Source: Pedobacter sp. WC2423 (GTDB lineage: Bacteria; Bacteroidota; Bacteroidia; Sphingobacteriales; Sphingobacteriaceae). Taken from it: a stretch of DNA of 64,000 nt. The stretch is taken from positions 3,782,001 to 3,846,000 of the forward strand of contig NZ_CP162005.1 of NCBI RefSeq assembly GCF_040822065.1, read 5' to 3'. A model generated the notes under the pieces. That model was not told where the DNA came from. It saw only the letters and a list, made by a program, of their open reading frames with translations, and ran no database searches. The translations under genes and the position numbers were made by a program. Shown piece after piece: positions 1-8,528 of the stretch (the first letter of the stretch is position 1; the number at the start of each line of letters is the position of its first letter).

Positions 1-91
1 TCAGGTTTTTGGATAATGTATTTCTCCCAAGACCGCTGATCATAAAGCCTAAAAGAGGAATTAACGGAACCAGCCAAACTAAATTTATCAT
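1..91 (-). CDS. nuoL: NADH-quinone oxidoreductase subunit L, N-terminal fragment
   Basis: This is the first 30 codons of NuoL, cut by the window edge. The start ATG is at 91 and the reading MINLVWLVPLIPLLGFMISG is the hydrophobic first membrane helix expected of this proton-pumping subunit. It follows nuoK by 21 bases on the same strand, the usual nuoK-nuoL order. Identification rests mainly on position in the operon, because the conserved antiporter-like core lies outside the window. Confidence 0.85.
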   Translation of the reverse strand, partial: MINLVWLVPLIPLLGFMISGLGRNTLSKNL

Positions 92-112
92 TTTATAATT
101 TATTCTTAATAA

Positions 113-442
113 TTACCACTTAAGGCGATTCAATACATTAATATCTGTAGACTGCGTATTTCTGTAAACCATTACAATAATACTTAAGCCCACTGCTACT
201 TCGGCCGCTGCCAGAGCCATGATGAAAAACACAAACACCTGCCCCGAAGGATCGTTGCTATGTACAGAGAAAGCAGTAAGTAATAAATTAACAGCATTCA
301 GCATCAACTCTACCGACATAAAAATTACGATAGCATTTCTGCGGGTCAGTACGCCTATTACACCGATGGTGAAAATGATAGCACTTAACCATATATAATG
401 ATTAAGCGGTACACCCTGTAAGGTTTGAGTAAGATTATTCAC
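113..442 (-). CDS. nuoK: NADH-quinone oxidoreductase subunit K
   Basis: Small membrane subunit of complex I, 109 residues, normal family length. Three hydrophobic helices are visible (about residues 18-36, 42-60 and 70-92), and helix two carries the conserved acidic residue in SVELMLNAVNLL. A second buried glutamate sits in AAAEVAVGLSI. The start is a GTG at 440-442 that overlaps the nuoJ stop by one base (TAGTG), suggesting translational coupling. It acts in the membrane arm next to NuoJ and NuoL in proton translocation. Confidence 0.95.
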   Translation of the reverse strand: MNNLTQTLQGVPLNHYIWLSAIIFTIGVIGVLTRRNAIVIFMSVELMLNAVNLLLTAFSVHSNDPSGQVFVFFIMALAAAEVAVGLSIIVMVYRNTQSTDINVLNRLKW

Positions 443-939
443 TATACTTTTTCTTTTTTAGTTAATAATACGGCACCAACCATAGCTGTAAGCAATAGAA
501 TTGAAGACAATTCGAAAGGCAGCATAAATGGACCGAACAATTCTTTACCCAGGTTCTTAACCAGACCTAAGTTTGGATTCTGCAATACTAAAGGATCAGA
601 TACAGCTGTAGCTTTTAAAGAGCCAATCAGCGTCACTACCAGACAGCATCCGGCAACAATACCTACAACCTTTACCAAACCAGACTTCAGCGGTTCATTC
701 TCTTTATTGAGATTAAGCAGCATCAGGACAAACAGGAAGAGTACCATAATTGCCCCCATGTACACAATAAAGTTTACTACTGCCAGAAACTGTGCATTAA
801 GCAAAATGTAATGGACTGTGAACGTAAAAAACGTTACGATCAGATAAAGTACACTGTGCACCGGGTTCTTTGCGAAAATCACCATCAGTGAAAAGAAAAT
901 ACTTAAAAAAGCGACCAAATAGAATACTGATGTACCCAT
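442..939 (-). CDS. nuoJ: NADH-quinone oxidoreductase subunit J
   Basis: Membrane subunit of complex I, 165 residues. Five hydrophobic segments are visible, and the family signature is seen in the stretch around residues 55-75 (VVNFIVYMGAIMVLFLFVLM), the pi-bulge helix linked to coupling. It ends in a short basic tail (LLTKKEKV). It lies between nuoI (81-base gap) and nuoK (1-base overlap), the canonical order. Length and context agree, so the call is firm. Confidence 0.95.
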   Translation of the reverse strand: MGTSVFYLVAFLSIFFSLMVIFAKNPVHSVLYLIVTFFTFTVHYILLNAQFLAVVNFIVYMGAIMVLFLFVLMLLNLNKENEPLKSGLVKVVGIVAGCCLVVTLIGSLKATAVSDPLVLQNPNLGLVKNLGKELFGPFMLPFELSSILLLTAMVGAVLLTKKEKV

Positions 940-1020
940 TTATTATTTTTGTTTTAAAGCCGTAAACGGCAAATGTATAAACTGTTTATATCAAGAAGCG
1001 ATTACCCCGCTTCAATTTCA

Positions 1021-1521
1021 TTATTTCTTTACCAGAGGCTCTTCTACCAGTTTGTCTTTACCGTAAATAAAGTCTTTACGCAGATAATCTGAAGGGACAA
1101 TCGGCCCGTCCAGGTAAATTGCTTCTTTCGGACAAGCTTCTTCACATAAACCGCAGAAAATACAGCGCAGCATATTGATTTCATATACAGCTGCATATTT
1201 TTCTTCTCTATACAAATCCTTCTCTTCTGGTTTACGTTCAGCAGCAATCATAGTGATTGCTTCTGCAGGGCATGACAATGCACATAACCCACAGGCAGTA
1301 CAACGTTCTTTGCCATTCTCATCTCTTTTCAGGGAATGCATCCCTCTCCAGTTGATAGACATTTCACGCTGAACTTCAGGATACCTGATCGTCGCCTCTT
1401 TTTTGAAGAAGTGACTGATCGTAATAGCCAGACCCTTTCCTAATGCAGGCAGGTACATCCGTTCCGCAAAATTAAGTGGCTTTTGTATTAAAATTTTCTT
1501 TTTACTGGTTAATGGTTCCAT
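1021..1521 (-). CDS. nuoI: NADH-quinone oxidoreductase subunit I (2x[4Fe-4S])
   Basis: Electron-transfer subunit at the junction of the peripheral and membrane arms, 166 residues. It shows the two ferredoxin-type motifs CTACGLCALSCP and CIFCGLCEEACP, which bind clusters N6a and N6b. The N-terminus (KPLNFAERMYLPALGKGLAI) is the amphipathic segment that anchors the protein to NuoH. It sits 33 bases after nuoH, in canonical order. Confidence 0.96.
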   Translation of the reverse strand: MEPLTSKKKILIQKPLNFAERMYLPALGKGLAITISHFFKKEATIRYPEVQREMSINWRGMHSLKRDENGKERCTACGLCALSCPAEAITMIAAERKPEEKDLYREEKYAAVYEINMLRCIFCGLCEEACPKEAIYLDGPIVPSDYLRKDFIYGKDKLVEEPLVKK

Positions 1522-1554
1522 TAAACCTCCTTTTATATTCCGCTGAGCGGATAG

Positions 1555-2595
1555 TTAAAACTTTTCTACTATTGCAATCACAATACCTGTGATAATTACG
1601 TTCGCTATGGCAATTGGGATCAGAACTTTCCAGCCCAGGTGCATCAGCTGATCATAACGGAAGCGAGGAATTGTCCATCTCACCCACATAAAGAAAAATA
1701 TGAAGGCAAATATTTTAGCGAACAATACAGCGGTTCCGATTAATGGTGCAATTACAGGCCCAACCTGCGTTAATACCCAATCCATACCCGGGTAGTTATA
1801 GCCTCCAAAGTATAATGTAGCCATTACTGCCGAAGACACAAACATATTGATATATTCCGCAAAAAGGTAAAAACCTAATTTCATCGAAGAATATTCTGTG
1901 TGGTATCCACCAATTAATTCAGTTTCACACTCCGGTAAGTCGAATGGTGCTCTGTTAGTTTCAGCAAATGCGCAAATGATAAATAACAGGAAGCCTAATG
2001 GCTGATAAAGCACATTCCAGTGCCATCCATGCTGCATATCCACGATTTCTTTCAGACTCATCGTATTAGTTACCAATAACAAGGCGATAATAGAAAGTCC
2101 CATGGCAACCTCATAACTGATATTCTGCGAAGCCGCGCGGATAGCACTTAAAAGAGAATATTTATTGTTAGAAGCCCAGCCCCCGATCATTACCCCGTAT
2201 ACACTCAGAGAAACTACGCCGAAAATGTATAAAACACCAACGTTAATATCGGTTACCTGTAATGGAATAACTCTTCCGGCAGCCGTTGTGATCGGGCTTC
2301 CCCATGGAATAACAGCAGTTCCGATACAGGCGGTCAGCATCGCTAAACCCGGCCCAACCATAAACAACCACTTGTTCGCATGCGTAGGAATAATTTCTTC
2401 CTTCATGAACATTTTCAGTCCGTCTGCCAATGGCTGTAAGATCCCGAAAGGGCCTGCACGGTCTGGTCCAAGTCTATCCTGCAAAAAAGCAGCAACTTTT
2501 CTTTCCGCATATGTAGAATACATAGCGATAACTAAACTTATACCAAAAATGATAGCGACCAGTATAAATTTTTCTATGACGAATGAGATATCCAT
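1555..2595 (-). CDS. nuoH: NADH-quinone oxidoreductase subunit H
   Basis: Integral membrane subunit of 346 residues with about eight hydrophobic helices; it forms part of the quinone-binding channel. Family motifs are visible: YAERKVAAFLQDRLGPDRAG near residue 28-47, and EYSSMKLGFYLFAEYINMF with its loop residues AETNRAPFDLPECETEL. The stop overlaps the start region of nuoI by a short gap, and its own ATG touches the nuoG stop (1-base overlap at 2595). Normal length and order. Confidence 0.96.
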   Translation of the reverse strand: MDISFVIEKFILVAIIFGISLVIAMYSTYAERKVAAFLQDRLGPDRAGPFGILQPLADGLKMFMKEEIIPTHANKWLFMVGPGLAMLTACIGTAVIPWGSPITTAAGRVIPLQVTDINVGVLYIFGVVSLSVYGVMIGGWASNNKYSLLSAIRAASQNISYEVAMGLSIIALLLVTNTMSLKEIVDMQHGWHWNVLYQPLGFLLFIICAFAETNRAPFDLPECETELIGGYHTEYSSMKLGFYLFAEYINMFVSSAVMATLYFGGYNYPGMDWVLTQVGPVIAPLIGTAVLFAKIFAFIFFFMWVRWTIPRFRYDQLMHLGWKVLIPIAIANVIITGIVIAIVEKF

Positions 2596-3599
2596 TAGAA
2601 TTTAGCGGTTTTTTCCAGTTCAACTTTATTAGCTTCCTGCAAACGAAGATCTTCCTGAATTACAGGTAACGGAATCATCGTTTCGTAATGATTAGCAGAG
2701 ATTACAGAAGTATCACTGATATGCGTAGGATGCTCAATCGTCCAGTCTGCTGTTTTCTTTTTATCGAAACGGCACGTGTTACAAATGAACTCCTCCACTT
2801 CACCATAAATATCTTTACGGGCAGTTACTCTTAAAACATCCTCTCCCTTATACCATAAAGTCACTTTACCACTACAAGTAGGGCAATCTCTATGCGCATC
2901 TACAGGTTTTGTAAACCAAACTCTGTTTTTGAAACGGAAAGTTTTATCAGTTAAAGCACCAACCGGACATACGTCAATCACGTTTCCGGAGAAATCATTA
3001 TCAACAGCAGTCTGGATATAAGTAGAAATTTCTGAATGATCACCCCTGTTTAAGATACCATGAACACGTTTATTAGTGATCTGATCTGCTGTAAACACAC
3101 AACGGTAGCATAAAATGCATCTGTTCATGTGTAACTGGATCTTATCTCCTATATCGATACGCTCAAAAGTACGGCGCTCAAATTCATAACGTGTTTTCTG
3201 TAAACCATGCTCATAACCCAGATTCTGCAAATCGCATTCTCCGGCCTGATCACATACTGGGCAATCCAGCGGGTGATTAATTAACAGCATCTCTACCACA
3301 CCACTTCTGGCTTCAATTACTTCAGGAGAAGTAATATTCTGCACTTCCATTCCGTCCATTACTGTGGTACGGCACGAAGCAACAAGCTTAGGCATTGGTC
3401 TGGGGTCTTTTTCAGATCCCTTGCTTACTTTTACGATACAAGTACGGCACTTACCTCCACTACCTTCCAATTTGGAATAGTAGCACATTGCAGGAGGCAC
3501 AATGTCTCCTCCAATTTGCCTTGCAGCATTCAGGATTGTTGTACCGGGCTCTACTTCGACAGTTATCCCGTCTATGGTTACCTTAACTTTTTCACTCAT
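2595..3599 (-). CDS. nuoG: NADH-quinone oxidoreductase subunit G, short form
   Basis: Iron-sulfur subunit of the NADH-oxidising arm. I choose the ATG at 3599 (MSEKVKVTIDGITVEV, 334 residues) because an upstream in-frame extension to 3638 adds a non-conserved tail. Visible are the [2Fe-2S] ligands (CYYSKLEGSGGKCRTC), the His-Cys motif HPLDCPVCDQAGEC, a ferredoxin motif CILCYRC with a later CP, and a C-terminal pair CPTC / CNTC. The large molybdopterin-type C-terminal domain of proteobacterial NuoG (about 900 residues) is missing; from family knowledge this short form is usual in Bacteroidetes, so it is not read as a truncation. Confidence 0.93.
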   Translation of the reverse strand: MSEKVKVTIDGITVEVEPGTTILNAARQIGGDIVPPAMCYYSKLEGSGGKCRTCIVKVSKGSEKDPRPMPKLVASCRTTVMDGMEVQNITSPEVIEARSGVVEMLLINHPLDCPVCDQAGECDLQNLGYEHGLQKTRYEFERRTFERIDIGDKIQLHMNRCILCYRCVFTADQITNKRVHGILNRGDHSEISTYIQTAVDNDFSGNVIDVCPVGALTDKTFRFKNRVWFTKPVDAHRDCPTCSGKVTLWYKGEDVLRVTARKDIYGEVEEFICNTCRFDKKKTADWTIEHPTHISDTSVISANHYETMIPLPVIQEDLRLQEANKVELEKTAKF

Positions 3600-3660
3600 T
3601 GTTAAATGATATTCTTTTATCATTCCTGCGTTTCTCAATCAAAAAAACCAGGTCTGACAG

Positions 3661-5028
3661 TTAATTTTCCTGTTTTACTTCTGCTTTAGGAATTGGTACT
3701 GCATAATTAGCGATACCATAGTTTCCCTGAAGACTTTTTATAGGCTCTTTCACATGCCATTCAAACTCATCTCTGAAATGTCTGATTGCACTCGCAACAG
3801 GCCATGCAGCAGCATCTCCTAAAGGACAAATCGTATTTCCTTCGATCTTCTTAGAAACATCAACCAATAAGTCAATATCACTCATCTTACCGTGTCCATG
3901 TTCCAGTCTGTGTAATACTTTTTCCATCCATCCGGTACCTTCACGGCATGGAGAACACTGGCCACAGCTTTCATGGTGATAAAAGCGGGAAAAGTTCCAG
4001 GTGTTTCTTACGATACACTGATCTTCATCAAAAGCAATAAAACCACCCGAACCTAACATAGTTCCGGTAGCAAATCCACCTTCAGAAAGCGATTCGTAAC
4101 TCATTAAACGGGGTTCGCCGTTTGCTAATTTAAGTGTCAGGTTAGCAGGCAATACCGGCACAGAAGAACCTCCGGCTACAGTAGCCTTCAATCTTTTACC
4201 ATTGGCAATACCACCACAATATTCATCAGAATAAATGAACTCTTCTACCGGAAGGCCCAATTCTATTTCGTAGACACCTGGTCTGACCAGGTTACCCGAA
4301 GCAGAAATCAGTTTCGTTCCTGTACTGCGTCCAATACCGATTTTCATATATTCATCACCACCGTCATTAATGATAGGTACAACAGCGGCAATAGATTCTA
4401 CGTTATTCACTACTGTTGGACAGCCATATAAACCAGCGATAGCTGGGAATGGTGGTTTAATCCTTGGATTACCCCTTTTACCTTCCAGTGATTCTAATAA
4501 AGCCGTTTCTTCCCCGCAGATATAAGCTCCGCCACCAGGCTGAACATAAACCTCCAGGTCATAACCCGACCCTAAAATGTTTTTTCCTAAAAAGCCGGCA
4601 GCTTTTGCCTCTGCGATTGCTCTTTCCAGAATCCTGATTTGCGGCATCATCTCTCCACGTACGTAGATGTAAGATGTATTAGCGCCCAATGCATAACTTG
4701 ACACAATCATTCCTTCAATTAAAGCATGAGGAATGTAAGTCATCAGGTAGCGGTCTTTGAAAGTACCCGGCTCTGATTCGTCGGCATTACATACCAGGTA
4801 ACGGGCAACACCTTCTGGTTTTGCCAGAAAGCTCCACTTCATTCCTGTAGGGAAACCTGCACCGCCACGTCCGCGTAAGCCAGACTTTTTAACCTCTTCC
4901 ACCACTTCATCAGGGGTCAGGGTTTTCAAAGCTTTCTCCACAGCACGGTACCCGCCTTTTTGGCGGTAAACATCAAGTGTATTGATGCCTGGTACGTTTA
5001 TATGTTCTAATAAGAGTTTACGGGCCAT
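3661..5028 (-). CDS. nuoF: NADH-quinone oxidoreductase subunit F (FMN, NADH binding)
   Basis: Flavoprotein that oxidises NADH, 455 residues. The glycine-rich GRGGAGFPTGMKWSF binds NADH/FMN, and SCGQCSPCREGTGW supplies three cysteines of cluster N3, with the fourth in TICPLGDAAAWP. The start overlaps the nuoE stop by one base (5028), giving tight coupling with its partner NuoE. A 61-base gap separates it from the chosen nuoG start. Confidence 0.97.
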   Translation of the reverse strand: MARKLLLEHINVPGINTLDVYRQKGGYRAVEKALKTLTPDEVVEEVKKSGLRGRGGAGFPTGMKWSFLAKPEGVARYLVCNADESEPGTFKDRYLMTYIPHALIEGMIVSSYALGANTSYIYVRGEMMPQIRILERAIAEAKAAGFLGKNILGSGYDLEVYVQPGGGAYICGEETALLESLEGKRGNPRIKPPFPAIAGLYGCPTVVNNVESIAAVVPIINDGGDEYMKIGIGRSTGTKLISASGNLVRPGVYEIELGLPVEEFIYSDEYCGGIANGKRLKATVAGGSSVPVLPANLTLKLANGEPRLMSYESLSEGGFATGTMLGSGGFIAFDEDQCIVRNTWNFSRFYHHESCGQCSPCREGTGWMEKVLHRLEHGHGKMSDIDLLVDVSKKIEGNTICPLGDAAAWPVASAIRHFRDEFEWHVKEPIKSLQGNYGIANYAVPIPKAEVKQEN

Positions 5029-5540
5029 TATTTTTTGCGTAATTCTTCTATCAATGTGTCTACCTTTTGATTGTCGAGGTTTTCATAGAAAGTGTATTCA
5101 GGGCCTATTTGCAGAACCGGGCCATAACCACAGGCTGCAAGACATTCAACACCTCTCCAGCTGAATAAACCATCAGCTGTAACCTCACCTTCTTTCACCC
5201 CAAGGGTCTGTTCCATATGCTCCATCAGTTTTTCTGCTCCTACCAGGCAGCAAGGCCCGGTACGGCAAACTTCTAAAACATATTTACCCTTTGGCTGTAA
5301 AAAGTACATACTGTAAAAAGAGGCTACCTCGTAAACTTCGATAGGTTCAATTTTTAAATATGCTGCTACTTTATCCATCGCACTGGAGCTTAACCAACCT
5401 AACTCTGCCTGAACTTCGTGAAGTATAGGCAATAGGGCAGATTTTTGTTTCCCTTGCGGATATCTACTTGAAATTTCATCACACTTTGCGATCAAAGCTG
5501 ACGAAAACTCTACTGGTTGTTGTTCTTCTACTTTAAGCAT
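5028..5540 (-). CDS. nuoE: NADH-quinone oxidoreductase subunit E
   Basis: Thioredoxin-fold [2Fe-2S] subunit (cluster N1a), 170 residues. The four cluster cysteines are visible in CRTGPCCLVGAE and CLAACGYGP. The N-terminal helical part (ALLPILHEVQAELGWLS) is typical. The gene overlaps the nuoD stop by 8 bases upstream and nuoF by 1 base downstream, so E and F are translationally linked. Confidence 0.96.
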   Translation of the reverse strand: MLKVEEQQPVEFSSALIAKCDEISSRYPQGKQKSALLPILHEVQAELGWLSSSAMDKVAAYLKIEPIEVYEVASFYSMYFLQPKGKYVLEVCRTGPCCLVGAEKLMEHMEQTLGVKEGEVTADGLFSWRGVECLAACGYGPVLQIGPEYTFYENLDNQKVDTLIEELRKK

Positions 5541-6747
5541 CTAATTCTCCGGCAATAATATTCATACTACTCATGTTGATAATGGCATCAGACAATAACA
5601 TTCCTTCACTCATCTTTGCATACATGGAATAATTAATAAAACTAGGTCTTCTGAAATGCAGACGGTAAGGCGTTCTTCCACCGTCATTGATCAGATAAAA
5701 TCCAAGTTCTCCGTTTCCGCCTTCAACAGCATGATATACTTCTGCTTTAGGTGCATCAATCTCTCCCATTACAATTTTGAAATGGTAAATCAAGGCCTCC
5801 ATATTGTTGTATACTTCTTCTTTGGCAGGTAAATAGAAATCCGGCACATCTGCATGGAAAATTCCGGCAGGTTCATGCTTGATTTTCTCCATTGCCTGTT
5901 CAATCAGGCTTACGCTCTGCCACATTTCCTCGTTACGTACTAAATAACGGTCGTAAATATCGCCACTTGTACCTACAGGAACTTCGAATTCGAATTCATC
6001 ATAAGAGCAGTAAGGCTCACTTACGCGTACATCATAGTCTACACCAGTTGCACGTAATAAAGGACCGCTCCAGCTGTAACTTAAAGCATCTTCAGGAGTA
6101 ACACAGGCAACGCCGGCGGTACGGTCAATAAAGATACGGTTACGGTTAAGCAGGCTTTCAAATTCCCTTAAAGCAACAGGGAATTCTTTTAAAAACTTAT
6201 TTATTTTAGCAAAGGCGATGTCATTGAAATCTCTTTCAAAACCACCTATGCGGCCAATATTTGTTGTTAAACGCGCACCACATATTTCTTCGTAAATTTC
6301 ATAGATATGCTCTCTGAACTGGAAAAGATATAAGAAGGTGGTTGTTGCACCGGTATCCTGCGCGATAATCGTATTACAGATAATATGATCTGAAATACGC
6401 GCCAGTTCCATGACGATAATCCTGAGATAATCTACACGTTTAGGTACTTTTATATTTAACAGTTTCTCTACTGTCATATGCCATCCCATATTATTAATAG
6501 GTGACGAGCAGTAATTTAATCTGTCAGTAAGGGGCGTAATCTGATAGAATGGCCTGTGTTCAGCAATCTTTTCAAAGGCGCGGTGAATATACCCGATGGT
6601 AGAAACTCCGCTCACAATACGCTCTCCGTCTAACTGAAGTACGTTTTGAAAAACACCGTGTGTTGCAGGGTGAGTCGGACCTAAGTTTAAGGTGACCAGC
6701 TCATTCTGAGGATCGTTGTCTGTATATACTGGTTGATTGTGATTCAT
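5533..6747 (-). CDS. nuoD: NADH-quinone oxidoreductase subunit D (49 kDa)
   Basis: Quinone-site subunit of the peripheral arm, related to the large subunit of NiFe hydrogenases. I place the start at the ATG at 6747 (MNHNQPVYTDNDP, 404 residues), which lies 5 bases after the nuoC stop; the longer open frame to 6783 would overlap nuoC by 32 bases. Motifs include LNLGPTHPATHGV (quinone pocket His), RAFEKIAEHRPFYQ and the C-terminal RPSFINYSMYAKM. nuoC and nuoD are separate genes here, not fused as in some proteobacteria. Confidence 0.95.
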   Translation of the reverse strand: MNHNQPVYTDNDPQNELVTLNLGPTHPATHGVFQNVLQLDGERIVSGVSTIGYIHRAFEKIAEHRPFYQITPLTDRLNYCSSPINNMGWHMTVEKLLNIKVPKRVDYLRIIVMELARISDHIICNTIIAQDTGATTTFLYLFQFREHIYEIYEEICGARLTTNIGRIGGFERDFNDIAFAKINKFLKEFPVALREFESLLNRNRIFIDRTAGVACVTPEDALSYSWSGPLLRATGVDYDVRVSEPYCSYDEFEFEVPVGTSGDIYDRYLVRNEEMWQSVSLIEQAMEKIKHEPAGIFHADVPDFYLPAKEEVYNNMEALIYHFKIVMGEIDAPKAEVYHAVEGGNGELGFYLINDGGRTPYRLHFRRPSFINYSMYAKMSEGMLLSDAIINMSSMNIIAGELDA

Positions 6748-6751
6748 GTTC

Positions 6752-7252
6752 TTATCTACCAAAGTATTCGTCTTTTTTATCAACTCTGTTCGGATCTTCC
6801 AAAGGATATTGTTTTAACATCGGGTGAACATTGAGCTCGTCCATATTTAAAATCCTTCTTAAATCGGGGTGACCTTCGAATTTAACACCGAAGAAGTCAT
6901 ATGTTTCTCTTTCCATCCAGTTTGCACCGTTCCACAGCACAGTAGCTGTTGGGATTGAAGGAGTTTGTTCATGGATGAATACCTTAACTCTGATCCTGAT
7001 TTTGTTTACCATGTTGTGTAAGTGGTAAACTACAGCGATATGTTTAGTTTCAGGATAATGCACTGCAGTGATATCAGTCAAAAAAGCAAATTTAGTGCCT
7101 TCTGTTTCTTTCAGATAGGTGAGTACATCAATAATTACATCTTTAGTGGTCTCTACAGTCAGCAAACCGTATGGTTCGTTTACTCCACTCACTTTAGCTC
7201 CGAAACGGGCAGCTAACAGCTCTGTTACACTACTATTGTTAACCTCTGCCAT
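6752..7252 (-). CDS. nuoC: NADH-quinone oxidoreductase subunit C (30 kDa)
   Basis: Peripheral-arm scaffold subunit, 166 residues. The family signature is visible in ANWMERETYDFFGVKFEGHP, followed by LRRILNMDE and the C-terminal YPLEDPNR. Its ATG overlaps the nuoB stop by one base (7252) and nuoD follows after 4 bases, so B, C and D are tightly coupled. It binds no cofactor. Confidence 0.95.
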   Translation of the reverse strand: MAEVNNSSVTELLAARFGAKVSGVNEPYGLLTVETTKDVIIDVLTYLKETEGTKFAFLTDITAVHYPETKHIAVVYHLHNMVNKIRIRVKVFIHEQTPSIPTATVLWNGANWMERETYDFFGVKFEGHPDLRRILNMDELNVHPMLKQYPLEDPNRVDKKDEYFGR

Positions 7253-7794
7253 TATTCGATTCCGTATGAAGCCAACATTTGTTTATACTGATCAGAATCT
7301 CTTCTTCTGCCAGATTCATTTCTTACTAATTCCTGAATCTTACCGAAACCATCTAAAATAGCTTCTGGTCTTGGCGGACAGCCGGGAACGTAAACATCTA
7401 CCGGAATAATCTCATCGATACCCTGCAGAACTGAGTAAGTATCAAAAATACCACCGCTTGATGCGCATGCACCTACTGCCATTACCCAGCGGGGTTCTGC
7501 CATCTGTAAATACACTTGCTTTAATACAGGACTCATTTTTTTAGCTATGGTACCCATAACCATTAATAAGTCTGCCTGGCGGGGAGAAAAACTTAAACGT
7601 TCTGAACCAAAACGACCGAAATCATAGTGCGAACCCATTGTAGCCATGAATTCAATTCCACAGCATGAGGTTGCAAATGGCAATGGCCATAATGAATGGG
7701 AACGGGCTAAGCCAATAACCTTGTCTAAAGAAGTAGCGAAAAAGCCAGATCCTTCAATGCCTGGAGGCGCGTCTACTATATTGATGTCACTCAT
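7252..7794 (-). CDS. nuoB: NADH-quinone oxidoreductase subunit B (cluster N2)
   Basis: Subunit that carries cluster N2, the last iron-sulfur centre before quinone. The ligands are visible: the tandem cysteines in ATSCCGIEFMAT, the Cys in VGACASSGG and the Cys in VPGCPPRPE. I take the ATG at 7794 (MSDINIVDAPPG, 180 residues) rather than an in-frame TTG at 7806. A hairpin followed by a T-run lies only about 10 bases upstream of this start (7805-7835), which is unusual inside a nuo operon and may affect expression of nuoB onwards. Confidence 0.95.
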   Translation of the reverse strand: MSDINIVDAPPGIEGSGFFATSLDKVIGLARSHSLWPLPFATSCCGIEFMATMGSHYDFGRFGSERLSFSPRQADLLMVMGTIAKKMSPVLKQVYLQMAEPRWVMAVGACASSGGIFDTYSVLQGIDEIIPVDVYVPGCPPRPEAILDGFGKIQELVRNESGRRRDSDQYKQMLASYGIE

Positions 7795-7800
7795 ATCATA

Positions 7801-7835
7801 AAACAAAAAAGGCTCATTCTAATACAGAATGAACC
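7801..7835 (-). terminator. Terminator-like hairpin between nuoA and nuoB (possible attenuator)
   Basis: Read on the minus strand, GGTTCATTCT (7835-7826) pairs along all ten positions with AGAATGAGCC (7820-7811), with one G-U pair and a 5-base loop. It is followed directly by six T and then GTTTT. This has the form of an intrinsic terminator but sits inside the operon, 66 bases after the nuoA stop and just before the nuoB start. A -7-like TAGATTTG lies just upstream (7837-7844), so the hairpin might instead be at the 5' end of a separate nuoB transcript. Confidence 0.6.
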
Positions 7836-7900
7836 ACAAATCTACAATATTTCGAGCCAAAAAGGCTTAGTCTATCTCGATTTAGAACCGATCTAAATAA

Positions 7901-8272
7901 TTAGTTCCAGTCAAGCACTTTCTTTTTCAGGATGTAAATAAAGCCTAATAAGAGCGTACCCATAAAGACAAACATTTCAATTAATCCCGGCCATCCAAGT
8001 TCTCTGAAATTCACAGCCCATGGATACATAAAGATAACTTCGACGTCGAATAGTACGAACAGGATAGCGACAAGGAAGTATTTAATGGAAAATGGCTGAC
8101 GCGCATTTCCGACTACTTTTACACCGGCTTCAAATGTACCTAGTTTGTCACTGGTTTTACGGGAGGGACCTAAGAAGTGTGTAGCAATAAGAGTAACTAC
8201 AACAAAGCCAAGGGCTACGATAACCTGGAAAATGATAGGTAAAAAATCTGAGGGTAAACTCTGCGTTTCCAT
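7901..8272 (-). CDS. nuoA: NADH-quinone oxidoreductase subunit A
   Basis: First gene of the complex I operon, 123 residues, three hydrophobic helices. The loop after helix one (KLGTFEAGVKVVGNARQPFSIKY) is the conserved quinone-channel loop, although the usual Cys of the YECG motif is replaced (TFEAG). Helix two contains FDVEVIFMYPWAV with its conserved acidic residues. It is separated from nuoB by 106 bases that contain a terminator-like hairpin. The predicted promoter is immediately upstream. Confidence 0.95.
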   Translation of the reverse strand: METQSLPSDFLPIIFQVIVALGFVVVTLIATHFLGPSRKTSDKLGTFEAGVKVVGNARQPFSIKYFLVAILFVLFDVEVIFMYPWAVNFRELGWPGLIEMFVFMGTLLLGFIYILKKKVLDWN

Positions 8273-8290
8273 ATAATCTTAATTAGGCCA

Positions 8291-8321
8291 CAAAAGTAAA
8301 AGAAAAAAGGAGGAAATCAAA
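8291..8321 (-). promoter_or_regulatory. Predicted nuo operon promoter
   Basis: On the minus strand a -33 TTTG (8321-8318) and a -7 TACTTTTG (8298-8291) are separated by 19 bases, matching the Bacteroidetes housekeeping pattern TTTG / TAnnTTTG. Transcription would start near 8284, leaving a leader of only about 12 bases before the nuoA ATG. The -33 element touches the outer arm of the adjoining palindrome. Confidence 0.7.
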
Positions 8322-8417
8322 TAGTTAAAAGAGACTTGCCATGTTCGGACGGCATTTCTTTGCCTGAAAAGGCAAAAATGCAGTGTCCTTACATTAGCAA
8401 GTCTCTTTTAACTATTT
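8319..8417. repeat. 99-base palindromic element upstream of nuoA
   Basis: The outer arms 8319-8339 and 8397-8417 are perfect 21-base inverted repeats. Inside them pairing continues with small interruptions (ATGT, GGAC, GCATTT and TGCCT with partners) down to a GAAA loop near 8366. The whole unit can fold into one long hairpin. It encodes nothing. It resembles a MITE or REP-like palindromic repeat, but no second copy is visible in this window, so the class is unproven. Confidence 0.75.
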
Positions 8418-8528
8418 CATACTGCAACCTTGACTGGTGTTTTACAAGAGGCACAAATTAAGATAAATGCGCTCTTAGGAAAACTTGGATAGAGGCGAAA
8501 AGAGAAGAAATTGATGTTATGGTTGGAG

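Noticed and set aside
2595..3599. NuoG seemed truncated compared with the 900-residue proteobacterial form
   Set aside because: Short NuoG is usual in Bacteroidetes, all iron-sulfur motifs of the N-terminal part are present, and no remnant of the missing domain is seen.
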